DNA of 39,157 nt from Micromonospora sp. KC723 (GTDB taxonomy: Bacteria > Actinomycetota > Actinomycetes > Mycobacteriales > Micromonosporaceae): contig NZ_SMKD01000046.1 of assembly GCF_004348595.1 (NCBI RefSeq), positions 1-39,157 of the forward strand, given 5' to 3'. Shown piece by piece: positions 30,687-38,168 of this stretch. Under the pieces are notes generated by a model. That model ran no database searches. It had not been told where the DNA came from and saw only the letters and a list, made by a program, of their open reading frames with translations. Positions within the stretch are counted from its first letter, which is position 1, and every line of letters begins with the position of its first letter. Both the position numbers and the translations under genes were made by a program.

Positions 30687-32606
30687 ATGTCCCGCGCCCT
30701 CACCCCGTCCGGTCCGCTGCCTGAGCCGGAGCCGGACGACATCAGCGCCAACCCGTCGGGCAACCGACTCTTCCAAGACGTTCTCGCCGCCCGGCTCTCC
30801 CGCCGGGCCGCGCTGACCGGCGGTGTCGTGACGGCGGCCGGCTTCCTGGGCGCAGGCGCGGCGGACGGCGAGGCGGCGGCCACCGGCGGGGCTCGGGGCC
30901 GTCGGCGGCTACTGGGTTTCCAGCCGGTCGAGATCAGTTCGGCGGACACCCTCACCGTCGCCGACGGCTACACCGCGGAGGTGCTCATCCCCTGGGGCAC
31001 CCCGATCCGCGCGACCGGGCCGGCCTGGCGACCCGACGCCGCCAACACCGCCGCCGAACAGGCCGAACAGATCGGCATGAGCCACGACGGCATGCGGTTC
31101 TTCCCGCTGGGACCCGGTCGTGGCCTGCTGGCCCTCAATCACGAGTACGCCGACCAGATGCTGCTCTTCCCCGACGGGGACACGGTGATGACCCCGGAGA
31201 AGGTGGCCAAGTCCCTCGCGGCGCACGGGGTCAGCGTGGTGGAGGTGGCCCTGCGCCGGGGACGGTGGCAGGTGGTGGACTCCCGGTTCAACCGCCGGAT
31301 CACCGCGGCGACCCCGGTACGCTTCGCCGGCCCGGTCGGCGGCGACCACCCCTCGTTGCGTACCGGAGCCGAGCCGCGCGGCACGCTGAACAACTGCTCG
31401 TGCGGCGCCACCCCGTGGGGCACCTACCTGACCTGCGAGGAGAACTGGAACGAGTACTTCGCCACCGACGATCCGGGCTGGACGCCGACGCCCGAGCAGG
31501 CCCGCTACGGCGTGACCCGGCACGGCTACGGGTACCGGTGGCACCAGGGCGATCCGCGCTTCGATCTGGCGGCGACCCCCAACGAGGCGAACCGGTTCGG
31601 GTGGATCGTGGAGATCGACCCGCGTGACCCCACCGCGAAGCCGGTGAAGCGCACCGCGCTGGGCCGGGTCAAGCACGAGACGGCCACGGTGACCGAGTCC
31701 CGGGGACGGGTGGTCGTCTACACCGGCGACGACCAGGTCGGCGAGTACGTCTACAAGTTCGTCAGCGCCGGCCGGTGGCGGGTGATGCGGGCCACCGGGC
31801 GGCACCCGCTGGACCACGGCACCCTCTACGTCGCCCGGTTCGACGACGACGGCACCGGCCGCTGGCTGCCGCTGGCCCACGGCACCGGTCCGCTCACCGT
31901 GGACAACGGCTGGCGCGACCAGGCCGACGTGCTGCTGCGGACCCGGCAGGCCGCGGACGCGGTCGGTGCGACGCCGATGGACCGGCCGGAGTGGATCGCG
32001 GTGCATCCGCGCACCAACGAAGTGTACGCCACGCTGAGCAACGGCCCCGGCTTTCCGAACGCGGCCAACCCCCGCCGGCCCAACCCGTTCGGTCACATCA
32101 TCCGGTGGCGCGAACGCCACGGCGATGCCACCGCCACCACCTTCGAGTGGGACATCTTCCTGCTGGCGGGTGACCCCGCCTTCGACCCGAAGGTGCAACT
32201 CGACCCGGCGGGGATGTTCGGTTCACCGGACGGGCTCGCCTTCGACGGCGACGGACGGTTGTGGATCCAGACCGACGTCTCCAACTCGTCCCTGAACAAC
32301 CCCCGGACGTACTACGTCAACCTGGGCAACAACGCGCTGCTGGCGGCCGACCCGGTCACCGGAGAGGTGCGCCGCTTCGCGGTCGGTCCGCGCGGCTGTG
32401 AGCTGTCCGGGATCACCTTCACCCCGGACCACCGGACCATGTTCGTCAACGTCCAGCACCCGGGTGAGGCGGTGGCCGCCATGGACCGGCCGACCCCGGC
32501 GAACCCGCAGGCGGTGAGCAGTTGGCCCGACGCCGCCCCGGACGGGCGACCCCGCTCGGCGACCGTGGTGATCCGTCGCCGCGACGGCGGGGTGATCGGC
32601 CGTTGA
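30687..32606 (+). CDS. PhoX-family phosphatase with Tat signal
   Basis: ATG 30687 follows GGAGG at six-base spacing; the protein has 639 residues. A twin-arginine signal lies near residues 38-60: LSRRAALTGG followed by a hydrophobic, alanine-rich stretch. The PhoX/DUF839 beta-propeller is recognised by LNNCSCGATPWGTYLTCEEN, RFGWIVEIDP, VVVYTGDD and SPDGLAFDGDGRLWIQTD. PhoX enzymes are calcium/iron-dependent phosphatases folded in the cytoplasm and exported by Tat. The gene is co-directional with the aldehyde dehydrogenase. In this cluster it could remove a protective phosphate from the exported product, complementing the APH-type kinase. A plain phosphate-scavenging role is the alternative. 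Confidence 0.87.
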   Translation: MSRALTPSGPLPEPEPDDISANPSGNRLFQDVLAARLSRRAALTGGVVTAAGFLGAGAADGEAAATGGARGRRRLLGFQPVEISSADTLTVADGYTAEVLIPWGTPIRATGPAWRPDAANTAAEQAEQIGMSHDGMRFFPLGPGRGLLALNHEYADQMLLFPDGDTVMTPEKVAKSLAAHGVSVVEVALRRGRWQVVDSRFNRRITAATPVRFAGPVGGDHPSLRTGAEPRGTLNNCSCGATPWGTYLTCEENWNEYFATDDPGWTPTPEQARYGVTRHGYGYRWHQGDPRFDLAATPNEANRFGWIVEIDPRDPTAKPVKRTALGRVKHETATVTESRGRVVVYTGDDQVGEYVYKFVSAGRWRVMRATGRHPLDHGTLYVARFDDDGTGRWLPLAHGTGPLTVDNGWRDQADVLLRTRQAADAVGATPMDRPEWIAVHPRTNEVYATLSNGPGFPNAANPRRPNPFGHIIRWRERHGDATATTFEWDIFLLAGDPAFDPKVQLDPAGMFGSPDGLAFDGDGRLWIQTDVSNSSLNNPRTYYVNLGNNALLAADPVTGEVRRFAVGPRGCELSGITFTPDHRTMFVNVQHPGEAVAAMDRPTPANPQAVSSWPDAAPDGRPRSATVVIRRRDGGVIGR

Positions 32607-32729
32607 GCCGACCGTCATTGGGCCGGGGAACAGCGCCTCGACGGCCCGTGACGCTGCCACCGTCGGCCCGCGACGCCGATCGTCGACGGAGCGTCCGGCC
32701 CGGTCGGCGTACCATCCGGCGCGGCGGGC

Positions 32730-34079
32730 CTACGGCCCGGGAACGACGGCCGGCCGGCGGATGACGCCACCGCTTCCGACGGCGGCGGCCACCGCCCGAG
32801 CGGCGTCCTCGACGATCTCCTGCGCCTGCGTCGCGTCGGCCCCGGGGGCCATCAGGGAGAGCACCGGCTGCCGGAACCCCAGGCCACGGACCGACGTCGG
32901 GTAGACCCGCACCCCGTCGGCCCAGAGCCGGGCGAGCGCGGGGCGCACACTGTCGAGGTAGGAGAGCGGCCCCCGGGCCCCGAGTGAGATCGCGTCGTGC
33001 GAGAAGACCACCCGTTCGGCATGCCCCCAGCGGTGCAGCATGGCGATCGCCGGCATGGCGCCACTGCGCCGGGCGTTGATCTCGGTGACGTAGTATGCGC
33101 CGTCGTCGGCGAGCACGAGGTCCACGCACATCCAGCCGCGGTAGCCCCGGGCGTGTGCGGCGACGCCGACGCCGCGGCCGATCCGGGTCATCCGCTCCGC
33201 CTCGGCCGGTGGCACCGAGCCGGGGCCGACGTGCACCCCCCGGACCCGGGAGACGTCCACCGCCATCGCGGTCGGCACGATCTCCCGGACTCCGTCGTCG
33301 TCGATGCGCAGGTCCACCGCCGGGCAACCGATACCCGGGCGGTGCGGTACGAACTGCTGCACCAGCAGCGGGAAGGTGCGCAGGAACGGATCACGCTCCA
33401 CGGCGGTCCACAGGACCGAGGTGCCGAGGGCGTCGCGGCGCAGCACCACCGAGCCGTCACCGCCGACGCCGTACGGGCTGCGCACGATGACGCGGTCGTG
33501 CACGGTCAGCAGGTGCTCGACCGCACCCCGCAGCTCGGCGCTGTCGACCACCAGCAGGCCGGGCGGCACCCGCACCCCGGGCACCTCACGGGCCAGGTCC
33601 AGGCAGCTGAGCTTCGAGTCGAGGTGTCGACTGACCCAGTACCGCTCTTCCGGAACCCCGTCGAGGCGCACCCTGAGCCCCCAGCCGCGCAGGGCCGCGG
33701 CAAGCAGGAAGACCTCCGGCGTCGCGCCCCAGGTGACCAGCCGAACCTCGTCGTGGCCGTCGAGCAGTGCACGCAGCCGGGCCAGCGCCGGACCGTCACG
33801 CAGCAGGTCCGTCGCCACCATCCCGGTGGCGGGAGCCGGCGAGACGACCGGTGGCGCCGCGGTGTCCAGCAGCCGGTGCACGTCGGCGTACCAGTGCGGG
33901 TCGTGGCCCTGCGGCAGCACCAGCACCCGCCGCCGGGCGCTCCAGTAGACCGCGTAGTCGCCGAGGTGCCCGGCCAGGCGGGTGACGACGTCGGTGACGG
34001 CCGGACCCAGCGGCACGCCCGGGTTGCGGGTGTTGAACTCGGCCACGTTGGGCACCACGACGTCGATCGGCTCCGACAT
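32730..34079 (-). CDS. ATP-grasp ligase 2 (pre-ATP-grasp/PGM1-like)
   Basis: ATG 34079 with GGAAGG upstream gives 449 residues; a longer open frame upstream overlaps the amidase in a shadow frame. The N-terminal pre-ATP-grasp domain begins IDVVVPNVAEFNTRNPGVP. The ATP-grasp part has DRVIVRSPYGVGGDGSVVL and ends with WMCVDLVLADD...YYVTEINARRSG, the metal-binding motif. The layout resembles PGM1 of pheganomycin, a peptide ligase with broad nucleophile use. It probably forms an amide with an amino acid or peptide. It follows the amidase by 14 bp, so the two are co-expressed and could add and remove the same group. The 123-bp gap before the convergent PhoX gene has only short imperfect repeats. 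Confidence 0.8.
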   Translation of the reverse strand: MSEPIDVVVPNVAEFNTRNPGVPLGPAVTDVVTRLAGHLGDYAVYWSARRRVLVLPQGHDPHWYADVHRLLDTAAPPVVSPAPATGMVATDLLRDGPALARLRALLDGHDEVRLVTWGATPEVFLLAAALRGWGLRVRLDGVPEERYWVSRHLDSKLSCLDLAREVPGVRVPPGLLVVDSAELRGAVEHLLTVHDRVIVRSPYGVGGDGSVVLRRDALGTSVLWTAVERDPFLRTFPLLVQQFVPHRPGIGCPAVDLRIDDDGVREIVPTAMAVDVSRVRGVHVGPGSVPPAEAERMTRIGRGVGVAAHARGYRGWMCVDLVLADDGAYYVTEINARRSGAMPAIAMLHRWGHAERVVFSHDAISLGARGPLSYLDSVRPALARLWADGVRVYPTSVRGLGFRQPVLSLMAPGADATQAQEIVEDAARAVAAAVGSGGVIRRPAVVPGP

Positions 34080-34093
34080 GCGCACCTTCCCGG

Positions 34094-35572
34094 TCAGGGC
34101 TGCCGTACCGGCAGGTCGTCGGCGGTCACCACGGCCAGGTCGGGGTGTCCGATGGGCGGCAGGACGCCAGCGAGCCGGCGGGCCACCGCCAGCGCCGTGC
34201 GGTCCTGCAGGTAGTCGCCGGCCACCGCGATGCCGATCGGCAGGCCCCGCGAGTCGCGGCGGACCGGCACCACCGTGGACGGCAGGTAGCTGACCCCGGT
34301 CAGGCCCGCCCAGACGATCTGGTCCCAGTACGGACGCTCCACCCCGTCGACGGTCACGGTGCGCTCCCGGAACGGCCGATGGTCGTGCCGGGCGGCCAGG
34401 TTCGGCGCCACCGGCAGCAGGATCGCGTCGTAGCCGGTGAAGAACTGCCGCCACCTGGCCCGCAGGCGGTTGCGCTGGTCGTCGGCCTCCACCCAGTCGC
34501 GGTAGCGCTGGGCCACGTACTCGCCACCGAGGACCGCGCCGGGCGCTCGCCGCCCGGCGGCGATATCGTCGATGTCCTCGGCGGTGTGCTCGGGCATCGC
34601 CACCGAGGCCAGCAACCGCCGGAAGACGCCGTCGCTGCCGGACAGCCGTACCCCCGAGGGGCGGGCCTCCTCGACGACGACACCGCTGTCGGCGAGTTGG
34701 TCGGCGGCGTACCTCAGCGCGGCCCGGACCTCGGCGTCGACCGGGCAGTACGGGTCGTCGAACCAGGTCGCCACCCGCCGCACCGGGCGCGGCGGCGGCA
34801 GCGACAGCCGCCAGCCCGGCGCGTCCCAGGGGTGCGCCACGGCGACCGCCTCCAGGGCGGTCTCCAGATCCTCGACGCTCCGGGCGATCGGACCGATCAC
34901 GGCGATGTCGGCCTCCCGGGGCTTGAACGGGTAGGGCGGAACGTGACCGACCATCGGCACGGTGCGGTAGCTGGGCTTGTGGCCGTACACGCCGCAGGTG
35001 CCCGCCGGCACCCGGATCGAGCCGGCCACGTCGGAGCCCAGCTCCAGCGGGGTGAACCCGGCCGCGACGGCGCCGGCCGCGCCACCGGACGATCCGCTGG
35101 TGGTGTAGCCCGGATGCCACGGGTTGCGGGCCACGCCGAACAGCTCGTTGTAGGACTGGAGGTCACCCGAGCCCGACGGGACGTTGGTCTTGCCGAACAC
35201 GATCACCCCGGTTCCCCGCAGCGCGGCCACCGCCGTGGCGTCCTCGCGGGGCCGGTAGGTACGCAGGTCGGTCAGGCCGCCGGTGGTACGCAGGCCGGCG
35301 GTGGCCAGGCAGTCCTTGATCGTCATGGCGACGCCGTGCAGCGGCCCCCACCGGTCACCCCGGGCGGTCGCCTCGTCGGCCTGCCGGGCGCGCTCCCGCG
35401 CCCGCTCGTCGACGGTGACCACCAGCTCAAGTCCCGGGTTGTGCCGGTCGATCCGGGCGAGTTGGGCATCGAGGTACTCCCGCGCCGAGATCTGGCGCGC
35501 GGCGATGGCGTCGGCCACCTGCCGCGCCGACCACCAGCACGGATCCGAGCCGGCCTGTCCGCCATCGGGCAC
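34094..35572 (-). CDS. Amidase signature family hydrolase
   Basis: GTG 35572, eight bases behind GAGG, gives 492 residues; GTG 35581 is close and also possible. The Ser-Ser-Lys triad is visible: K86 in VAMTIKDCLA, the cis-serine in TTSGSSGGAAGAVAAG (S161) and the nucleophile S185 in LGSDVAGSIRVPAG. The enzyme hydrolyses a C-N amide bond; no signal peptide, so cytoplasmic. In butirosin and vicenistatin pathways a protecting aminoacyl group is removed late by BtrG or VinJ, which belong to other families. This amidase may serve the same purpose with the ATP-grasp ligases. Hydrolysis of a nutrient amide is the default alternative. Confidence 0.9.
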   Translation of the reverse strand: MPDGGQAGSDPCWWSARQVADAIAARQISAREYLDAQLARIDRHNPGLELVVTVDERARERARQADEATARGDRWGPLHGVAMTIKDCLATAGLRTTGGLTDLRTYRPREDATAVAALRGTGVIVFGKTNVPSGSGDLQSYNELFGVARNPWHPGYTTSGSSGGAAGAVAAGFTPLELGSDVAGSIRVPAGTCGVYGHKPSYRTVPMVGHVPPYPFKPREADIAVIGPIARSVEDLETALEAVAVAHPWDAPGWRLSLPPPRPVRRVATWFDDPYCPVDAEVRAALRYAADQLADSGVVVEEARPSGVRLSGSDGVFRRLLASVAMPEHTAEDIDDIAAGRRAPGAVLGGEYVAQRYRDWVEADDQRNRLRARWRQFFTGYDAILLPVAPNLAARHDHRPFRERTVTVDGVERPYWDQIVWAGLTGVSYLPSTVVPVRRDSRGLPIGIAVAGDYLQDRTALAVARRLAGVLPPIGHPDLAVVTADDLPVRQP

Positions 35573-35699
35573 GTACGCCACCTCACTCCGTTGTCGTCGC
35601 AGGGTCACCGCCTGCCAGTCTTCGCGTCGGTCGTGGGCGCGCGCACCCCTCTCTTCAGCCCTCGATCGGCCATGACCAATCGGCCCCGGGCGGGGACGA

Positions 35700-35728
35700 C
35701 CGGCTGCCCGTCGGGGCAGGGCAGCCGG
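35700..35728. promoter_or_regulatory. 10-bp hairpin in amidase/ADH divergent gap
   Basis: CCGGCTGCCC (35700-35709) pairs perfectly with 35719-35728 around nine bases, in the 334-bp region (35573-35906) between divergent genes. A direct repeat CGGGGCAGGGC occurs at 35712-35722 and 35737-35747. No gene ends here, so an operator or leader structure is more likely than a terminator. No promoter could be assigned, and the open frames across the region look non-coding. Confidence 0.4.
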
Positions 35729-35906
35729 GTGCCCACCGGGGCAGGGCGCAACGGCGGCCGTCGGTGGTTGGCAGGTCGAGGTCGGGGTGGCCCACGATCG
35801 CAGCGACCCACCCACCGCCGGCACGGTCCACCGTTCCGGCCGGCTCGCGGAAGGTGCGCCGATGACCATGCCAGGAACGGGGGCCGAGCGTGGCGGGAGC
35901 CCGACC

Positions 35907-36959
35907 ATGCGGGCGGTCGTCTACCACGGCCCGGGGTCGGTACGCGTCGACGAGGTGGAACGGCCCCGGATACAGCACCCGCGCGACGTGATCGTACGGG
36001 TCACCCGTACCGCCGTGTGCGGCACCGACCTGCACCCGTACCGGGGGGAGCTGCCGGACTTCACGCCGGGAACGGTGCTGGGGCACGAGTTCGCCGGCAC
36101 CGTCCACGAGGCGGGAGCTCAGGCCCCGTTCGCCGCCGGCACCCGGGTCTTCGCCTCGGACGTGGTGGCCTGCGGACGCTGCCCGGCGTGTGCCCGCGGA
36201 TGGCACTACCAGTGCCCGGCGGTGACCCTGTTCGGGTGCGCCGACGTGGTGGGCGCACCGCTGGCCGGCGGGCAGGCCGAGTTCGTCCGGGTGCCCTTCG
36301 CCGACGTGGTGCTCGCCGCCACCCCCGACGACGTCACCGACGAGCAGGCGCTGTTCGTCGGTGACGTGCTGACGACCGGGCTGGCGGCGGTGCACGGCGC
36401 AGAGGTGGCCCCCGGCGATCTCGTCGCCGTGGTCGGCGCGGGTCCGCTCGGGCTCCTCGCCGGGCTCTGCGCGGTGACCGCCGGTGCCGCGCGGGTGGTG
36501 GTCGCCGACCCGGTGCCGGCCCGGCGGGACCGGGCGGCCGGCTTCGGGTTCACCGCCGTCGCCCCGGAGCAGCTCGACGAGGCGGTACGCGACGCGGGTG
36601 GTCGCGGTGCGGACGCGGTCATCGAGGCGGTGGGCAGCGACGCGGCGCTGGACTGCGCGGTACGGGCAGCCGCACCGCACGCCACGGTCTGTGCGGTGGG
36701 GGTCCACCATTCCACCGCCATGCCCTTCCCCACCGGCCTCGCGTTCGCCCGCGAGCTGACGGTGCGCTTCGCCGTCGGCGACCCCATCCGGATGCGGGAA
36801 CAGGTGCTGGCGTTGATCCGCTCCGGTCGGCTGGATCCCAGCCGGATCGTCACGCACCGGCTGCCGCTGGCCGACGCGGCGACGGCGTACCGGCTGTTCG
36901 ACCGGCGCGACGCGTTCAAGGTGGTGCTCTGCCCCGACGGCACGGCCCCGGCGACCTGA
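35907..36959 (+). CDS. Zinc-dependent medium-chain alcohol dehydrogenase
   Basis: ATG 35907 (MRAVVYHGPG) lies seven bases behind GGGAG and gives 350 residues; ATG 35862 behind GGAAGG would add 15 residues. The MDR fold shows catalytic zinc ligands in VCGTDLHPYRG and LGHEFAG. The four structural-zinc cysteines are in ACGRCPACARGWHYQC, and the NAD(P) loop is VVGAGPLGLLAG. It interconverts an alcohol and a ketone or aldehyde. Paired with the aldehyde dehydrogenase it could process an amino-alcohol side product or build the substrate of the aminotransferase. A terminator follows directly. Confidence 0.9.
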   Translation: MRAVVYHGPGSVRVDEVERPRIQHPRDVIVRVTRTAVCGTDLHPYRGELPDFTPGTVLGHEFAGTVHEAGAQAPFAAGTRVFASDVVACGRCPACARGWHYQCPAVTLFGCADVVGAPLAGGQAEFVRVPFADVVLAATPDDVTDEQALFVGDVLTTGLAAVHGAEVAPGDLVAVVGAGPLGLLAGLCAVTAGAARVVVADPVPARRDRAAGFGFTAVAPEQLDEAVRDAGGRGADAVIEAVGSDAALDCAVRAAAPHATVCAVGVHHSTAMPFPTGLAFARELTVRFAVGDPIRMREQVLALIRSGRLDPSRIVTHRLPLADAATAYRLFDRRDAFKVVLCPDGTAPAT

Positions 36960-36973
36960 CCGTCCATCCGGCC

Positions 36974-37007
36974 GGGCAGACGGTGGGCGGTCGCGCACCG
37001 TCTGCCC
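36974..37007. terminator. Terminator after alcohol dehydrogenase
   Basis: GGGCAGACGGTG (36974-36985) pairs with CACCGTCTGCCC (36996-37007), a perfect 12-bp stem with a 10-base loop, 14 bp after the stop codon. The rest of the 432-bp gap to the regulator gene holds repeats at 37277-37326 and no convincing gene. Confidence 0.8.
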
Positions 37008-37276
37008 GCCACCGGGCTGCCGCGTGTCCACCGCGACGGCTGGTCAACCACTGCGCATTCCAGGAGATGAGCGCTCACGGCTGCCGAGAGCAGGATGGGT
37101 CTGTAGCCGATGCAGGTCGGCGGAGTCGCCTCACGCCAATCGGTGAGTGTCGATGTGATGGGCGGTCTGGACGCAACGGGTCGCCGACGGACGCACGCCT
37201 CGTTCACGGACGGCGCGGAGGGGCCCGGTACGGCAACGGCGGTCGGGACGCGCACTCCCGGCGACGCGGTTACCAC

Positions 37277-37326
37277 CCTAGTCCAGGCAGCCGCGCGACG
37301 CCGCCTAGTCCATCGGGCCTAGCCGA
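37277..37326 (+). promoter_or_regulatory. Direct repeats upstream of the LuxR-type gene
   Basis: CCTAGTCCA occurs at 37277-37285 and 37304-37312, and a related CCTAGCCGA at 37318-37326. Spacings are 27 and 14 bp. The AT-containing CTAG core stands out in this GC-rich DNA. They end 66 bp before the ATG and could be a binding site for the regulator itself or another factor (inference). Confidence 0.4.
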
Positions 37327-37391
37327 TCGACGAGGGTACGACTTCCGCCGCCGGCCACGGCACGACCCGGCCACACAGTGGAGGTAGTGAC

Positions 37392-38057
37392 ATGCACAGC
37401 ACGCTGGAGGCAGACCGCGGCACGGTGACCGTCGCAGTCCTGGTGGACAACGAGGTGTTCGGCCGGGGCATCGAGGCGGTGCTCGGTTGCGTGCCGGAGG
37501 TCTCGACGGTGCACCGCTGCGGATCGCGGGAGGAGTACGAGGCGCTGTCGCAGTTGGACCCGGTCGACTTCCTCATCGTCGCGCCGCCGGAGGCGCACTG
37601 GCTGGAGACCGAGGGCCGTGCGGTGCGCGGCAGCGCCCATGTCATTCTGCTCGTCGACGAGGCGGCCACCACCAACGTCACCCGGCTGGCGTCGATGCCG
37701 GTCGACGGATTCGTGTCCCAGCAACGCCTCACCGCAGACCTGTTGAGCGACACCCTGCGTCGCAGTCGCCGGGGTGAGCTGCCGATGCCGCCCACGCTGA
37801 CCCGCGCCCTGCTCGCCCGCGCCGACGAGCCGGCGCCGGGCACCCGCACCCGGACGGTGAACCTGACCCCCCGGGAGACCGAGGCGCTCACCCTGCTCGT
37901 GAAGGGACTCAGCAACAAGCAGATCGCCCGCCGGTTGGGCATCTCCAGTCACGGCGCCAAGCGCCTGGTGGCCAGCATCATGCTCAAGTTGGACGCGCCC
38001 AACCGCACGACGGCGGCCATCAACGCCGTCCGCGCCGGCCTGGTCGAGTGCGACTGA
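37392..38057 (+). CDS. LuxR-family regulator with atypical receiver domain
   Basis: ATG 37392 follows GGAGG at seven-base spacing; the protein has 221 residues, the size of NarL-type response regulators. The C-terminal helix-turn-helix is clear: LTPRETEALTLLVKGLSNKQ, IARRLGISSHGAKRLVASIM and KLDAPNRTTAAINAVRAGLV. The N-terminal half has receiver-like strands (TVAVLVDNEVFGRGIEAVLG, HVILLVDE). The phosphate-accepting Asp appears replaced: the segment reads DFLIVAPPEAHW. It may therefore respond to a ligand or partner rather than phosphorylation. No histidine kinase lies next to it. At the cluster edge it is a good candidate pathway regulator. Confidence 0.87.
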   Translation: MHSTLEADRGTVTVAVLVDNEVFGRGIEAVLGCVPEVSTVHRCGSREEYEALSQLDPVDFLIVAPPEAHWLETEGRAVRGSAHVILLVDEAATTNVTRLASMPVDGFVSQQRLTADLLSDTLRRSRRGELPMPPTLTRALLARADEPAPGTRTRTVNLTPRETEALTLLVKGLSNKQIARRLGISSHGAKRLVASIMLKLDAPNRTTAAINAVRAGLVECD

Positions 38058-38084
38058 CGTCCGTACCGCCCCGGATCGCGGCAG

Positions 38085-38127
38085 GTCTGCGGTATCCGCG
38101 CCGGGGAGCGGCGCGGATACCGCAGAC
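38085..38127. terminator. Bidirectional terminator, 18-bp perfect stem
   Basis: Bases 38085-38102 (GTCTGCGGTATCCGCGCC) are exactly complementary to 38110-38127 with a 7-base loop. It lies between the convergent regulator (stop 38057) and expansin (stop 38169) genes and can stop both transcripts. Confidence 0.92.
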
Positions 38128-38168
38128 GTGGTCGATCAACGGGGGCGGGGCGGCCCGGAGGGGATTGG

